DNA from: Asanoa ishikariensis
GTDB taxonomy: Bacteria; Actinomycetota; Actinomycetes; Mycobacteriales; Micromonosporaceae
DNA: 64,000 nucleotides
Direction of reading: 5' to 3'
Assembly: GCF_900107455.1 (NCBI RefSeq)
Contig: NZ_FNQB01000001.1
Location: 2,790,001-2,854,000, forward strand
Shown: positions 10,301-19,334 of the stretch, one piece after another
How positions within the stretch are numbered: position 1 is the stretch's first letter
How the letters are laid out: every line of letters starts with the position of its first letter
Program-made: the position numbers and the translations under genes
The notes under the pieces: generated by a model
What the model saw: only the letters and a program-made list of their open reading frames with translations
Databases searched by the model: none
Told to the model about the DNA's origin: nothing

Positions 10301-11862
10301 CGCCGCCGCACCACGACATCTACTCGATCGAAGACCTGGCGCAGCTCGTACACGACCTCAAGATGGTCAATCCCGCCGCCCGGGTGCACGTCAAGCTGGT
10401 CTCCGAGGTGGGCGTCGGCACGGTCGCGGCCGGCGTCGCGAAGCTCAAGGCCGACGTCATCCTGATCTCGGGACACGACGGGGGTACGGGCGCCAGCCCG
10501 CTCAACTCGCTCAAGCACGCGGGCACCCCGTGGGAGCTGGGGCTGGCCGAGACGCAGCAGACGCTGCTGCTCAACGGTCTCCGCGACCGGGTCACCGTGC
10601 AGGTCGACGGCCAGCTCAAGACCGGCCGGGACGTCATCGTCGCGGCGCTGCTCGGCGCCGAGGAGTTCGGCTTCGCCACCGCGCCGCTGATCGTCTCGGG
10701 TTGCGTGATGATGCGGGTCTGCCACCTCGACACCTGCCCGGTCGGCATCGCCACCCAGAACCCGAAGCTGCGCGAGAAGTTCACCGGCAAGCCGGAGTTC
10801 GTCCAGACGTTCTTCGAGTTCCTCGCCGAGGAGGTCCGCGGCTACCTGGCCGAGCTGGGCTTCCGCACCATCGACGAGGCGATCGGCCACGCCGAGCTGC
10901 TCGACCTGGTGCCGGCGATCGACCACTGGAAGGCCAACGGGCTCGACCTCTCGCCCGTGCTGCACGTGCCGGACCTCCCGGACGGCGCCGCCCGGCGCAA
11001 GATCCAGGAGCAGGACCACGGCCTGGCCAAGGCGCTCGACAACGAGCTGCTGAAGCTGGCCGAGCCGGCCCTGCACGACGGCACTCCGGTGCGCGCCACC
11101 GTCGCGGCCCGCAACGACCAGCGCAGCGTGGGCGCGATGCTGGGCGGTGCGGTCACCCGGCGGTTCGGCGGCGAAGGGCTGCCCGACGACACCATCGAGC
11201 TCGACCTGGTCGGCACCGGTGGCCAGTCGTTCGGCGCGTTCCTGCCGCGCGGCGTGACCATCCGCCTGCACGGCGACGCCAACGACTACGTCGCCAAGGG
11301 GCTCTCCGGCGGCCGGGTCGTCGTGCGCCCGCACCTCGACGCGCCGTTCGTGGCGGAGCAGCAGATCATCGCCGGCAACACGATCCTCTACGGCGCGACC
11401 GGCGGCGAGCTGTTCCTGCGCGGCCGGGTCGGCGAGCGGTTCGCGGTCCGCAACTCCGGCGCGACCACAGTGGTGGAGGGCGTCGGCGACCACGGCTGCG
11501 AGTACATGACCGGCGGCACCGTCGTGGTGCTCGGTTCGACCGGCCGCAACTTCGCCGCCGGCATGTCCGGTGGCACGGCCTACCTCTGGAAGGCCGACCC
11601 CGCTCGCGTCAACTCCGAGCTGGTCGAGCTGACCCCGCTCACCGACGACGAGCAGGTCACCGTGCAGGCCCTGGTGCAGCGGCACTTCGCGGAGACCGAC
11701 TCGGCCGTCGCCGAAGACCTGCTCAAGCGCTGGCCGGAAGCGGCCCGCGAGTTCACCGCCGTCGTGCCGCGCGATTACAAGCGCGTCATGGCGGCGATCA
11801 GGGCCGCCGAGGCTGCCGGCCATGACGTCGACGAGGCGGTCATGGAGGTCGCACGTGCCTGA
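7306..11862 (+). CDS. gltB: Glutamate synthase (NADPH) large subunit
   Basis: 1,518 residues, the full length of bacterial GltB. It transfers the glutamine amide nitrogen to 2-oxoglutarate, giving two glutamates. Domains in order: N-terminal class-II glutamine amidotransferase with the nucleophile Cys19 ([11 protein letters not shown]) that should become the mature N-terminus after an 18-residue propeptide is removed; central domain; FMN-binding TIM-barrel synthase domain with [11 protein letters not shown] and [10 protein letters not shown]; [3Fe-4S] cysteines in [13 protein letters not shown]; and a C-terminal beta-helix of Gly-x-x-Gly repeats. The GTG at 7306 has GGAG at 7297-7300. It overlaps gltD by 8 bp, so the two are translationally coupled. 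Confidence 0.98.
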   Translation: MAFPHPQGLYDPENERDSCGVAFVADLAGRRSHDVVAKGLSALVRLDHRGARGAEPNTGDGAGIMIQVPDEFLRADVDFTLPPAGSYATGLVFLPTEDAEAAQAVTVIEKYAIVEGAEVLGWRDVPVEPDGLGATAELVRPRIRQVFLAAHRLHDGPDGPAGTPVSDLDLDRVAFCVRKQAERETAERGIPAYFPSLSARTMVYKGMLTPDQLPAFFPDLTNRRVRSAIALVHSRFSTNTFPSWPLAHPYRFIAHNGEINTIRGNKNWMNAREALLSSPKLPGNIRRLFPVCTPAASDSANFDEVLELLHLAGRDLPHAVLMMIPEAWENDTAMDPARRAFYRFHASLLEPWDGPASVAFTDGTLVGAVLDRNGLRPGRWWRTEDGLVVLGSEAGVLDLDPTTVVAKGRLQPGRMFLVDTAEGRIVEDDEIKAELAAAHPYDDWLHAGLIDLQDLPVREHIVYTHDSVQRRQQTFGYTEEELKILVGPMARSGAEPLGSMGTDTPIAPLSTRPRLLYDYFHQLFAQVTNPPLDAIREELVTSLSSTIGPEGNLLEPNAASCRQIVLPRPVIDNDELAKLLSVDDDGDLPGFKAVRVSGLYPLRNGAAGIKARLTEICRHVSEAIEDGVRILVLSDRDSTAGLAPIPSLLLTAAVHQHLVREQTRTQVALVVESGDCREVHHAALLIGYGAAAVNPYLAFESAEDLIATGALTGVAPADAIRNYVKALSKGVLKIMSKMGISTVSSYCGAQVFEAVGLDARVVQRYFAGTPAKIGGARLADIHTEVAARHARAYPANEAERSHRKLDVGGEYQWRREGELHLFNPETVFLLQHATRSRREDIFARYTSTVDKLAAEAGSLRGLFQLRTGDRPAVPIDEVEPVSAIVRRFATGAMSYGSISAEAHETLAIAMNRLGGKSNTGEGGEDVERLYDPERRSAVKQVASGRFGVTSEYLVNADDIQIKMAQGAKPGEGGQLPGNKVWPWIAKTRHATPGVGLISPPPHHDIYSIEDLAQLVHDLKMVNPAARVHVKLVSEVGVGTVAAGVAKLKADVILISGHDGGTGASPLNSLKHAGTPWELGLAETQQTLLLNGLRDRVTVQVDGQLKTGRDVIVAALLGAEEFGFATAPLIVSGCVMMRVCHLDTCPVGIATQNPKLREKFTGKPEFVQTFFEFLAEEVRGYLAELGFRTIDEAIGHAELLDLVPAIDHWKANGLDLSPVLHVPDLPDGAARRKIQEQDHGLAKALDNELLKLAEPALHDGTPVRATVAARNDQRSVGAMLGGAVTRRFGGEGLPDDTIELDLVGTGGQSFGAFLPRGVTIRLHGDANDYVAKGLSGGRVVVRPHLDAPFVAEQQIIAGNTILYGATGGELFLRGRVGERFAVRNSGATTVVEGVGDHGCEYMTGGTVVVLGSTGRNFAAGMSGGTAYLWKADPARVNSELVELTPLTDDEQVTVQALVQRHFAETDSAVAEDLLKRWPEAAREFTAVVPRDYKRVMAAIRAAEAAGHDVDEAVMEVARA

Positions 11863-13330
11863 TCCACAGGGTTTCCTGCACCACGAGCGGCGGCTCCCGG
11901 AGCGGCGGCCCGTGCCGGTGCGCATCCAGGACTGGCGCGAGGTCTACCCGTCCGCCGACGACGGGCTGATCCGCGAGCAGGCCAGCCGCTGCATGGACTG
12001 CGGCATCCCGTTCTGCCACCAGGGCTGCCCACTCGGCAACCGGATCCCGGACTGGAACGACCTGGTCCGCACCGGTCAGTGGGCCTCGGCCGCGGAGTCG
12101 TTGCACGCGACCAACAACTTCCCGGAGTTCACCGGGCGGCTGTGCCCCGCGCCGTGTGAGGCCTCCTGCGTGCTCAGCATCGCCGGCGGCGCGTCCGTGA
12201 CCATCAAGCAGGTCGAGGTGGAGATCGCCAACCGGGCGTTCGACCTCGGCCTGGTCACGCCGCAGCCGGCCGGGCACGCGTCCGGCAAGCGGGTCGCGGT
12301 GGTCGGCTCCGGCCCCGCCGGCCTGGCCGCGGCGCAGCAGCTCGCCCGGGCCGGGCACGCGGTCACCGTGTTCGAGCGCGACGACCAGGTCGGCGGTCTG
12401 ATGCGCTTCGGCATCCCCGACTTCAAGCTCGAGAAGTCCCACATCGACCGGCGGCTCGCGCAGCTCGAGGCCGAGGGCGTGGTCTTCGAGACCGGCGTCA
12501 ACGTCGGCGTCGACGTGACCGCCGACCAGCTCCGCGCCGAGTTCGACGCGGTGCTGCTGGCCTGTGGCGCCCTGCTGAGCCGGGACACCCCGGCGACTCC
12601 GGGGCGCGGGCTGCGCGGCGTACACCTGGCCATGGAGCACCTCGTGCCCGCCAACCGGGTGGCCGCCGGGCTGCAGTCTCAGTCCCCTGTGGACGCCGCC
12701 GGCAAGCACGTCGTGATCATCGGTGGCGGCGACACCGCGGCCGACAGCCTCGGCGTCGCGCACCGGCAGGGCGCGGCGGCGGTCTACCAGCTCGACCTCT
12801 ACCCCGAGCCACCCGCGATCCGTGACGAGGCGCGCGACCCGTGGCCCACGTGGCCCTGGATCCTGCGCAACTACCCGGCGCACGAGGAGGGCGGCGACCG
12901 CGACTTCGCCGTCGGCGTGCAGGAGTTCGTCCACGACGGCACCGGAGCCGTGCGCGCCGTGCGGATCGCCGAGGTCGAGGTGACCAAGGTGGACGGGCAC
13001 CGGCGGATCCACGTGAAGCCGGGCAGCGAGCGGGAGCTGCCGGCCGACCTGGTGCTGCTGGCGATCGGCTTCGACGGCACCGAGCCGCAGCCGGTGCTGG
13101 ACCAGCTCGGCGTCGAGCGCAACGGCCGTGGCGCCATCGACGCCCGCCCGGACTGGCAGACCGGCACCGACGGCGTGTTCGTGGCCGGCGACATGCACCG
13201 CGGCGCATCGCTGATCGTGTGGGCGATCGCCGAGGGCCGGGCGGCCGCGGCCGCGATCCACTCGTACCTCGGCGGCGAGGGCGAACTGCCCACCCCCGTC
13301 GATCCCGCGGCAGTCCCACTCGCGGCCTGA
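11855..13330 (+). CDS. gltD: Glutamate synthase (NADPH) small subunit
   Basis: 491 residues; it passes electrons from NADPH through FAD and two [4Fe-4S] clusters to the GltB FMN. The N-terminus holds the cysteine cluster [20 protein letters not shown] and a second set in [12 protein letters not shown] binding is [11 protein letters not shown] near residue 150 and NADPH binding is GGGDTAADS near 290. The end motif [19 protein letters not shown] is typical of the FAD site. The GTG start at 11855 overlaps the gltB stop and has GGAGG at 11844-11848. A longer frame beginning at 11822 lacks a ribosome site and adds unrelated residues, so it was rejected. A strong hairpin terminator follows at 13339. 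Confidence 0.98.
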   Translation: MPDPQGFLHHERRLPERRPVPVRIQDWREVYPSADDGLIREQASRCMDCGIPFCHQGCPLGNRIPDWNDLVRTGQWASAAESLHATNNFPEFTGRLCPAPCEASCVLSIAGGASVTIKQVEVEIANRAFDLGLVTPQPAGHASGKRVAVVGSGPAGLAAAQQLARAGHAVTVFERDDQVGGLMRFGIPDFKLEKSHIDRRLAQLEAEGVVFETGVNVGVDVTADQLRAEFDAVLLACGALLSRDTPATPGRGLRGVHLAMEHLVPANRVAAGLQSQSPVDAAGKHVVIIGGGDTAADSLGVAHRQGAAAVYQLDLYPEPPAIRDEARDPWPTWPWILRNYPAHEEGGDRDFAVGVQEFVHDGTGAVRAVRIAEVEVTKVDGHRRIHVKPGSERELPADLVLLAIGFDGTEPQPVLDQLGVERNGRGAIDARPDWQTGTDGVFVAGDMHRGASLIVWAIAEGRAAAAAIHSYLGGEGELPTPVDPAAVPLAA

Positions 13331-13338
13331 CGAAGCAA

Positions 13339-13376
13339 GGGACCCTTGTTATCGCTTTCCGGATAGCAAGGGTCCC
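13339..13376 (+). terminator. Hairpin terminator after gltBD
   Basis: Arm GGGACCCTTGTTATC (13339-13353) pairs with GATAGCAAGGGTCCC (13362-13376), one G-U pair, loop of 8 nt. It begins 8 bp after the gltD stop. No T-tract follows, as is usual for actinomycete terminators. The AAGGG/CCCTT arms match the adjacent repeat pair in composition. Confidence 0.75.
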
Positions 13377-13402
13377 GTATTAACGGTGGTCAACGGACAG
13401 GT

Positions 13403-13450
13403 GTTAACAAGGGGCCCTTCCTATGCGAAATCCGTTAACAAGGGGCCCTT
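13403..13450. repeat. Two direct copies of a 17-bp intergenic element with a palindromic core
   Basis: GTTAACAAGGGGCCCTT occurs at 13403-13419 and again at 13434-13450, 31 bp apart. The centre AAGGGGCCCTT is a near-perfect palindrome. From memory, similar TTAACAAGGGGCCCTT elements are scattered between genes in Micromonosporaceae genomes, which supports the taxonomic guess but was not checked. They sit between the gltBD terminator and the pyk promoter. Confidence 0.75.
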
Positions 13451-13583
13451 GCTTCGGGTTCCGGGCGGGCGCGAGTAGGCTCGCTCACGGCTCACTGGCG
13501 GGTGACAAGGCTGGTGGGCGGCAACTGTTCGGATTCCCGACAGAAGCCGGTTACGAGGACGATCCGGGAAAGAGACTAGCCTC

Positions 13584-15035
13584 ATGGGCGTGACACGCCG
13601 CGCGAAGATTGTCTGCACTTTGGGCCCAGCCACCTCCTCGCCGGAGCGCATCCGTGGCCTTGTGGACGCCGGGATGGACGTGGCACGGCTCAACTTCAGC
13701 CACGGTGACCACGCCGACCACGAGGCGGTCTACAAGCTGGTCCGCGAGGCCGCCGACGCGGCCGGCCGGGCCGTCGCGATCCTGGCCGACCTGCAGGGCC
13801 CCAAGATCCGGCTCGGCCGGTTCGCGGACGGCCCGCACGACTGGCGCACCGGCGACTCCGTGGTGATCACCAGTGACGACATCATCGGCACGGCCGACCG
13901 CGTCTCCTGCACCTACAAGAAGCTGCCGCAGGAGGTCATGCCCGGTGACCGGCTGCTGATCGACGACGGCAAGGTCGCGGTCGAGGTCACCGAGGTCACC
14001 GGCAACGACATCCGCGTCCTGGTCATCGAGGGCGGCCCGGTCTCCAACAACAAGGGCGTCTCGCTGCCCAACGTCGCGGTGAGCGTGCCGGCCATGTCCG
14101 AGAAGGACACCGAAGACCTGCGCTTCGCGCTGCGCCTCGGCTGCGACCTGGTGGCGCTGTCGTTCGTCCGCTCGCCCGACGACGTCAAGCTGGTCCACGC
14201 GATCATGGACGAGGTCGGCGTGCGCCGCCCGGTGCTGGCCAAGGTGGAGAAGCCCGAGGCCGTCGAGCGGCTCGAAGAGATCGTGGACGCGTTCGACGGC
14301 ATCATGGTCGCCCGCGGCGACCTGGGCGTGGAGCTTCCGCTCGACCAGGTTCCGCTGTGGCAGAAGCGGGCCGTGCAGATGTGCCGCGAAGACGCCAAGC
14401 CGGTCATCGTCGCCACCCAGATGCTCGACTCGATGATCGAGAACGCGCGCCCGACCCGCGCCGAGGCCTCCGACGTGGCCAACGCGGTGCTCGACGGCGC
14501 CGACGCCCTCATGCTCTCCGGCGAGACCAGCGTGGGTAAGTACCCCGTGCTCACGGTCAGCACGATGGCGAAGATCATCTCGACGACCGAGGCCGGCGGC
14601 CTGGCGATCCCGCGGCTGCAGCACGACCCGCGCACCCACGGCGGCGCGCTCACCATCGCGGCGTCCAACGTCGCGCGGGCCGTCGGCGCCAAGGCGCTGG
14701 TCGCGTTCTCGCAGACCGGCGACACCGTCCGCCGGCTCGCCCGCCTGCACTGCGAGCTCCCGCTGCTGGCCTTCACCCCGGTCTCCGAGGTGCGCGCCCA
14801 GCTCGCGCTGAGCTGGGGTGTGGAGACCTTCCACATGCCGTTCGTGCAGCACACCGACGACATGTTCCGCCAGGTCGACCAGGCGCTGCTCGGCCTCGGC
14901 CGCGCCGAGCCCGGCGACTACGTGGTCGTCGTCGCGGGCAGCCCGCCCGGCACGCCGGGCTCGACCAACACGCTGCGGGTGCACCTGATCGGTTCGCTGG
15001 TCGACCCGGCCAGCGTGCCGCGCCAGACCCCGTGA
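13584..15035 (+). CDS. pyk: Pyruvate kinase
   Basis: 483 residues, normal length. Converts phosphoenolpyruvate and ADP to pyruvate and ATP, the last step of glycolysis. Visible motifs: N-terminal RRAKIVCTLGPATSS and ARLNFSHG; ADLQGPKIRLG; the active-site lysine in VLAKVEKPEAV; the Mg-binding ARGDLGVELP; ATQMLDSMIENARPTRAEASD; and the C-terminal allosteric domain with ALVAFSQTGDTVRRLA. The ATG at 13584 gives MGVTRRAK, with a purine-rich GGGAAAGAG about 10 nt upstream. The stop overlaps the tesB start by 4 bp (GTGA), so pyk and tesB form an operon, an order also found in other actinobacteria. Confidence 0.98.
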   Translation: MGVTRRAKIVCTLGPATSSPERIRGLVDAGMDVARLNFSHGDHADHEAVYKLVREAADAAGRAVAILADLQGPKIRLGRFADGPHDWRTGDSVVITSDDIIGTADRVSCTYKKLPQEVMPGDRLLIDDGKVAVEVTEVTGNDIRVLVIEGGPVSNNKGVSLPNVAVSVPAMSEKDTEDLRFALRLGCDLVALSFVRSPDDVKLVHAIMDEVGVRRPVLAKVEKPEAVERLEEIVDAFDGIMVARGDLGVELPLDQVPLWQKRAVQMCREDAKPVIVATQMLDSMIENARPTRAEASDVANAVLDGADALMLSGETSVGKYPVLTVSTMAKIISTTEAGGLAIPRLQHDPRTHGGALTIAASNVARAVGAKALVAFSQTGDTVRRLARLHCELPLLAFTPVSEVRAQLALSWGVETFHMPFVQHTDDMFRQVDQALLGLGRAEPGDYVVVVAGSPPGTPGSTNTLRVHLIGSLVDPASVPRQTP

Positions 15036-15916
15036 CCTCAGCCATGCCCGAGGGAGGGCAGTCGGCGGTCGACTATCTCGTCCAGATGCTCGACCTCGAG
15101 CGGCGTGACGAGAGCACGTTCGTCGGCACCACGCCGGTGATCGGCCTGCAGCGCGTCTACGGCGGCCATGTCGCCGCCCAGGCGCTGGTGGCCGCCGGCC
15201 GCACCGTCGACCCGTCGCGCACGGTGCATTCGCTGCACGGCTACTTCGTGCGGCCGGGGGAGTCCGGCGCGCCGATCGAGTACCACGTCGAGAACATCCG
15301 CGACGGTCGGTCCTTCTCGGTGCGCCGCTCGGTCGCCGTGCAGAACGGGAAGACGATCTTCTTCATGTCGGCGTCGTTCCACCGGCAGGAGGAAGGCCTC
15401 GACCACCAGGCGCCGCTGCCCCTCGACGTGCCCGGCCCCGACGAGGTGCCGACCATGCGGGAGCGGCTGTCCGCGTACCCGGAGCGGCTCGGTATCTGGA
15501 AGTCCGTCCCGTGGTCGCTCGACGTCCGCTACGTCGGCGAGCCCGGCTGGGTCCCGCCCGGCGACCGGCGCGCGGACCCGCACCAGCGGGTGTGGATGCG
15601 GATCGACGGCAAGCTGCCGGACGACCCGCTGCTGCACGCCTGCGCGCTGACCTACGCGTCGGACATGACGCTGCTCGACTCCGTGCTGTCCGTGCACGGT
15701 GAGGTCTGGGGGCCGGGCGGGGTGATCGGGGCCAGCCTCGACCACGCGCTGTGGTTCCACCGCCCGTTCCGGGCCGACGAGTGGTTCCTCTACGACTGCT
15801 GGAGCCCGACCGCCTCCGGCGGCCGTGGCCTGGCCACCGGCCGGATGTTCACGGTCGACGGCGCCAACATCGCCACCGCGGTCCAGGAGGGTCTCCTCCG
15901 CCGCGTGGGTGCATGA
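15032..15916 (+). CDS. tesB: Acyl-CoA thioesterase II
   Basis: 294 residues from the GTG at 15032; ATG at 15044 (MPEGGQ) is an alternative start 12 bp later. Hydrolyses fatty acyl-CoA to fatty acid and CoA. It has the double hot-dog layout of TesB: first hot dog with VYGGHVAAQALVAAG and SLHGYFVRPG, second with SDMTLLDSVLSVHG, ASLDHALWFHRPFRADEW and the terminal AVQEGLLR. The Asp, Thr/Ser and Gln positions of the TesB active site are present. It is coupled to pyk by a 4-bp overlap. No terminator is evident before the Rrf2 gene, which appears to have its own promoter. Confidence 0.95.
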   Translation: MTSAMPEGGQSAVDYLVQMLDLERRDESTFVGTTPVIGLQRVYGGHVAAQALVAAGRTVDPSRTVHSLHGYFVRPGESGAPIEYHVENIRDGRSFSVRRSVAVQNGKTIFFMSASFHRQEEGLDHQAPLPLDVPGPDEVPTMRERLSAYPERLGIWKSVPWSLDVRYVGEPGWVPPGDRRADPHQRVWMRIDGKLPDDPLLHACALTYASDMTLLDSVLSVHGEVWGPGGVIGASLDHALWFHRPFRADEWFLYDCWSPTASGGRGLATGRMFTVDGANIATAVQEGLLRRVGA

Positions 15917-15939
15917 TCCTTTCGCGTCTACGTACCCGA

Positions 15940-15945
15940 TAGGCT
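15940..15945 (+). promoter_or_regulatory. Candidate -10 box of a leaderless promoter for the Rrf2 gene
   Basis: TAGGCT is followed by seven bases and then the ATG at 15953. No Shine-Dalgarno sequence is present before that ATG, so a leaderless transcript is the simplest reading. Confidence 0.45.
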
Positions 15946-15952
15946 TAGTGGC

Positions 15953-16420
15953 ATGCGACTGTCCGCACGGGTCGACTACGCACTACGCGCGATGGCTGAA
16001 CTGGCCGCGGCCGCCGACCAGCACAGCGACGGACCGGTGCCGATGACCGCCGAGCAGGTGGCCAAGGCACAGGACATTCCGCCGAAGTTCCTGGAGAGCA
16101 TCCTGCTCCAGACCCGCCGGGCCGGCCTGGTCCACGCCCAGCGTGGCCCTGAGGGTGGCTACTGGCTGGCCCGCCCGGCCCGGGAGATCACGCTGGGGCA
16201 GGTGATAAGGGCGATCGACGGTCCGCTGGCCAACGTCCGCGGCCAGCGCCCGGAGGATCTGGGCTACCAGGGCGCGGCGGCGGCACTCCAGGACGTGTGG
16301 ATCGCGCTGCGGGCCAGCGAGCGCGAGATCCTCGACCTGGTGTCGATCTACGACGTGGCCACGGGCAAGCTTCCCGACCGCGTGCGTGACCTCACCGCGG
16401 ATCCGGCCGCCTGGGCCTGA
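15953..16420 (+). CDS. Rrf2-family transcriptional regulator without cluster cysteines
   Basis: 155 residues with the Rrf2 winged helix: MRLSARVDYALRAMAELA, then the recognition segment AEQVAKAQDIPPKFLESIL, the wing RGPEGGYWLARPA and the dimerisation helix. IscR, NsrR and RsrR use three cysteines (or Glu/His) to hold an Fe-S cluster; this protein has no cysteine at all. It is therefore more like CymR-type members that sense through a partner protein or small molecule (inference). The target is unknown. It lies just downstream of tesB and convergent with the decarboxylase gene. Confidence 0.88.
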   Translation: MRLSARVDYALRAMAELAAAADQHSDGPVPMTAEQVAKAQDIPPKFLESILLQTRRAGLVHAQRGPEGGYWLARPAREITLGQVIRAIDGPLANVRGQRPEDLGYQGAAAALQDVWIALRASEREILDLVSIYDVATGKLPDRVRDLTADPAAWA

Positions 16421-16445
16421 GCGCCCTTCGTGGTAAGGCCCACGA

Positions 16446-16471
16446 CGGTCCGGAGGTCGCATCTCGGACCG
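16446..16471. terminator. Small inverted repeat in the gap after the Rrf2 gene
   Basis: CGGTCCG (16446-16452) and CGGACCG (16465-16471) form a 7-bp stem with a 12-nt loop, 25 bp beyond the Rrf2 stop. It could end the Rrf2 transcript or serve both convergent genes. The rest of the 272-bp gap to 16692 shows nothing I recognise. Confidence 0.35.
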
Positions 16472-16692
16472 CCGCGGGTACGGACATCGAACCATCTTCA
16501 GCCGCGCTCCGATCCGGAACGGACGCCTGCGACTGATCGACCCAGTTGCGCCGGACGTCCCCGGCGTCCCGTTTGCTCCGCACCCGGATACCCACCACCC
16601 CTGGTCGGGGGCGGTGCGTACAGGGGTGCAGAGCAAAGGCGCGCGGAACTGTCGCCTTTCGGCGCGGCTCTCGCGCGCGACGGCTTTCGCGT

Positions 16693-18126
16693 TCAGCGGA
16701 CCAGGTCGTCGGCCGTCGTCGAGATGAGCGACCAGGCGTCGTCCAGGTGGAGTTCGGTGGTCTGCGGGGAGCCGACCGCGAGCCGCAGGACGTAGTCGCC
16801 GTTGACCCGCGTGTGGGTCAGATAGAAGCGGCCGGTCGCGTTGACCCGTGCCAGCAGCGCCTCCGAGGCGGCGTCGCCGGCCTTCAGGCGGAAGCAGACC
16901 AGCGAGAACGGGTGCGGTGCGGCGATCTCGAAGCGGTCGTCGGCGGCCACGTTGGCCGCGAAGCGCTGGGCCAGCGCGACTCCGGACCGGATGTGGTCGC
17001 GGAGTCCGGCGGCCCCGTACCAGCGCAGCACGAACCAGAGCTTGAGCGACCGGAAGCGGCGACCGAGCGGCACGCCCCAGTCGCGGTAGTCGATCACCGC
17101 GCCCGACTCGGTGGCCACGTTGCGCAGGTATTCCGGCATGACCGTCAGGGCGGCGACGAGGGCCTCGCGGTCGGCGACCCAGAACGCGTCGCAGTCGAAG
17201 CCGGTCAGCAGCCACTTGTGCGGGTCGAAGCAGTAGGAGTCCGCGTATTCCAGCCCCGCGTGGCTCCAGCGCAGCTCCGGGCAGACCGCCGCCGCGCCCG
17301 CGTAGGCCGCGTCGACGTGCAGCCACACCCCGAACTCCTGGCAGATCCGCCCGATCTCCGCCAGCGGGTCGACCGCTGTGGTCGAGGTGGTGCCGATCGT
17401 GGCCACGACGACCGCCGGCCGGGCACCGGCCGCCACGTCGGCGGCCAACGCGGCCCGCAGCGCCTCCGGCCGCATCGCCAGACTGGCGGGGTCGACCTCG
17501 ATCTGCCGGACCCCCGCGTCGCCGATGCCGGCGATGCGGGCCGCCTTCTCGATCGACGAGTGACCCTGGGTCGAGGTGTAGACCGTGTAGCGGGTGTCAC
17601 CGATCCCGGACGTGCGCCAGGCTCCGCCGCCGGCCCGGTGCAGGCCGGCCAATGTGGCGACCAGCGCCGCCGAGGAGGCCGAGTCCTGGATCACGCCGCC
17701 ACCGGTCGAGGTGGACCGGAACCGCGCCGGCAGGTCGAGCAGCTCCGCCAGCCAGTCGAGCATGACCGTCTCGACCTCGGTCGCGGCCGGCCCGGTGGCC
17801 CAGAGCATCCCCTGCACACCGAGCCCGGCACCGACCAGGTCGCCGAGCACGCTCGGGCCCGAGGTGTTGGCCGGGAAGTACGCGAAGAAGCCCGGGTGCT
17901 GCCAGTGCGTCATGCCGGGCAGCACGACCTCGTCGAGGTCGGCCCGCAGGCCGGCGAAGCCGTCACCCTCGTCCGGCGGACCCGCCGGGAGGCGCGCGGC
18001 CACCGCACCGGGTGGGTCCGTCGGCCGCACCGGGAGCGAACCGACCGACTCCCAGTAGTCGGCCACCCAGTCGACCAGATCGTGCCCGTGCCGGCGGAAC
18101 TCGTCGGCGGTCATGTGCCCTGCCAT
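16693..18126 (-). CDS. PLP-dependent aromatic-L-amino-acid decarboxylase family protein
   Basis: 477 residues, fold type I group II decarboxylase. It removes CO2 from amino acids such as Trp, Phe, Tyr or dopa. The PLP lysine is in DPHKWLLTGFDCD near residue 305; the cofactor Asp/Ala motif is HVDAAYAGAAAVCPE near 265; the N-terminus (ADEFRRHGHDLVDWVADYWES) and LPGMTHWQHPGFFAYFPAN are typical of the family. The start is ATG 18126, with another in-frame ATG at 18114. The epoxide-hydrolase gene ends 12 bp upstream on the same strand, so the two are likely one transcript. The exact amine product cannot be told from the sequence. Confidence 0.93.
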   Translation of the reverse strand: MAGHMTADEFRRHGHDLVDWVADYWESVGSLPVRPTDPPGAVAARLPAGPPDEGDGFAGLRADLDEVVLPGMTHWQHPGFFAYFPANTSGPSVLGDLVGAGLGVQGMLWATGPAATEVETVMLDWLAELLDLPARFRSTSTGGGVIQDSASSAALVATLAGLHRAGGGAWRTSGIGDTRYTVYTSTQGHSSIEKAARIAGIGDAGVRQIEVDPASLAMRPEALRAALAADVAAGARPAVVVATIGTTSTTAVDPLAEIGRICQEFGVWLHVDAAYAGAAAVCPELRWSHAGLEYADSYCFDPHKWLLTGFDCDAFWVADREALVAALTVMPEYLRNVATESGAVIDYRDWGVPLGRRFRSLKLWFVLRWYGAAGLRDHIRSGVALAQRFAANVAADDRFEIAAPHPFSLVCFRLKAGDAASEALLARVNATGRFYLTHTRVNGDYVLRLAVGSPQTTELHLDDAWSLISTTADDLVR

Positions 18127-18138
18127 GCGTCGAGTCGA

Positions 18139-19305
18139 TCAATCAGCACCCCCTTCGCGCAACACGGTCCCGAAGAACTCCGCTATGTCTCGCGCCACCA
18201 GGTCGGGCTCCTCGACCGCGGCGAAGTGCCCGCCGCGCGGGAACACCGTGCGCCGCCGCACGTCGTAGAGCCGCTCCGCCCAGGAAGGCGGCGGCACCCC
18301 CTCGGGCACGAACTCGTTGGCGAACACCGCCGTCGCGGTCGGCACGGTGACCCGGTCCGCGGGGCCAGGAGCGGACCCGTGCCAGCGGTTGTCGTAGTAG
18401 TCGCGGATCGACGTCGTGATCGAGCCCGTCGCCCAGTAGACGGTCAGCAGGGTGAGCAGGAAGTCGCGGCCGAGCCGGCCGTCGACGTCGCCGCCGGTGT
18501 CGCCCCAGGCCCGCCACTTCTCCACGATCCAGGCGGCCAGCCCGGCGGGGGAGTCGGTCAGCCCGTAGCCCAGCGTCTGCGGCCGGGTGCTCTGGATCGC
18601 CGTGTAGCCGCGCTCCGTGCTGTCCCAGGCCGCCAGATGGTCGACGTAGGCCTGCTCCGTGGGCGTCAGCGGCGCCGAACCGGGCCCGAGGTAGGGCCAG
18701 ACCTCCGGAGTGGTCAGGTGGACGCCGGTGACCCGCTCCGTGGCCGTCAGCGCCATCCAGGTGGCGACCCCGGCGCCGAAGTCACCGCCCTGCGCGCCGT
18801 AGCGGGGATAGCCCAGCGCGGCCATCAGCCCGTGCCAGAGGCCCGCGACGTAGCGCGTGGTGACGCCGGTGTGCGCGGGACGCGCGGTGAAGCCGTAGCC
18901 GGGGAGGGAGGGCGCCACCACGTCGAACGCCGGGCCGTCGATGCCGTGCGCCGCCGGATCGGTCAGCCGGGACACGAGCGGCAGGAGCTCGACCCAGGCG
19001 CTCGGCCACCCGTGCGTCAGCACCAGCGGCAGGCCACCGCCCCCGGCCGCCCGCTGGTGCACGAAGTGAATCGGAACCCCGTCGACCACCTCGACGAACT
19101 GGGGATAGCTGTTGAGCCGGCGCTCCGCGGCCCGCCAGTCGAACCCGTCGGCCCAGAACGCGACCAGCTCGCGCAGGTAGGACAGGTCGGTGCCCTGCTC
19201 CCACGCCGCACCGGGCGCGGGGGACGGCCACCGGGTGGCCCGGAGCCGGGCACGCAGGTCGTCGAGCACCTCGTCGGGGACATCGACGAGAAAAGGCCGA
19301 GTCAT
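18139..19305 (-). CDS. Epoxide hydrolase, EHN/juvenile-hormone-hydrolase type (alpha/beta hydrolase)
   Basis: About 388 residues. The N-terminal EHN domain (FLVDVPDEVLDDLRARLRATRW, WRAAERRLNSYPQF) is typical of microsomal-type epoxide hydrolases. The alpha/beta hydrolase core has the oxyanion motif HGWPSAW, the nucleophile elbow GGDFGAG with the catalytic Asp, and the terminal His in FPRGGHFAAVEEPD. It opens epoxides to diols. No signal peptide is seen, so it is cytoplasmic. The ATG at 19305 (MTRPFLVD) is preferred to the upstream 19335 extension. It is first in a two-gene unit with the decarboxylase; a joint pathway is possible but unproven. Confidence 0.92.
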   Translation of the reverse strand: MTRPFLVDVPDEVLDDLRARLRATRWPSPAPGAAWEQGTDLSYLRELVAFWADGFDWRAAERRLNSYPQFVEVVDGVPIHFVHQRAAGGGGLPLVLTHGWPSAWVELLPLVSRLTDPAAHGIDGPAFDVVAPSLPGYGFTARPAHTGVTTRYVAGLWHGLMAALGYPRYGAQGGDFGAGVATWMALTATERVTGVHLTTPEVWPYLGPGSAPLTPTEQAYVDHLAAWDSTERGYTAIQSTRPQTLGYGLTDSPAGLAAWIVEKWRAWGDTGGDVDGRLGRDFLLTLLTVYWATGSITTSIRDYYDNRWHGSAPGPADRVTVPTATAVFANEFVPEGVPPPSWAERLYDVRRRTVFPRGGHFAAVEEPDLVARDIAEFFGTVLREGGAD

Positions 19306-19322
19306 GCCCGGGACGCTACTTC

Positions 19323-19328
19323 TAGGGT
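19323..19328 (+). promoter_or_regulatory. Candidate -10 box of a leaderless promoter for the GNAT-SDR pair
   Basis: TAGGGT lies six bases before the ATG at 19335. The overlapping in-frame GTG at 19329 would start only one base after this box, so the ATG is the better start if this is the promoter. AGGG within it could alternatively be read as a weak ribosome site. Confidence 0.4.
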
Positions 19329-19334
19329 GTGACA

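Noticed and set aside
16546-19332. 928-residue plus-strand frame
   Set aside because: It runs antisense across the decarboxylase and epoxide hydrolase genes and has no homologous motif.
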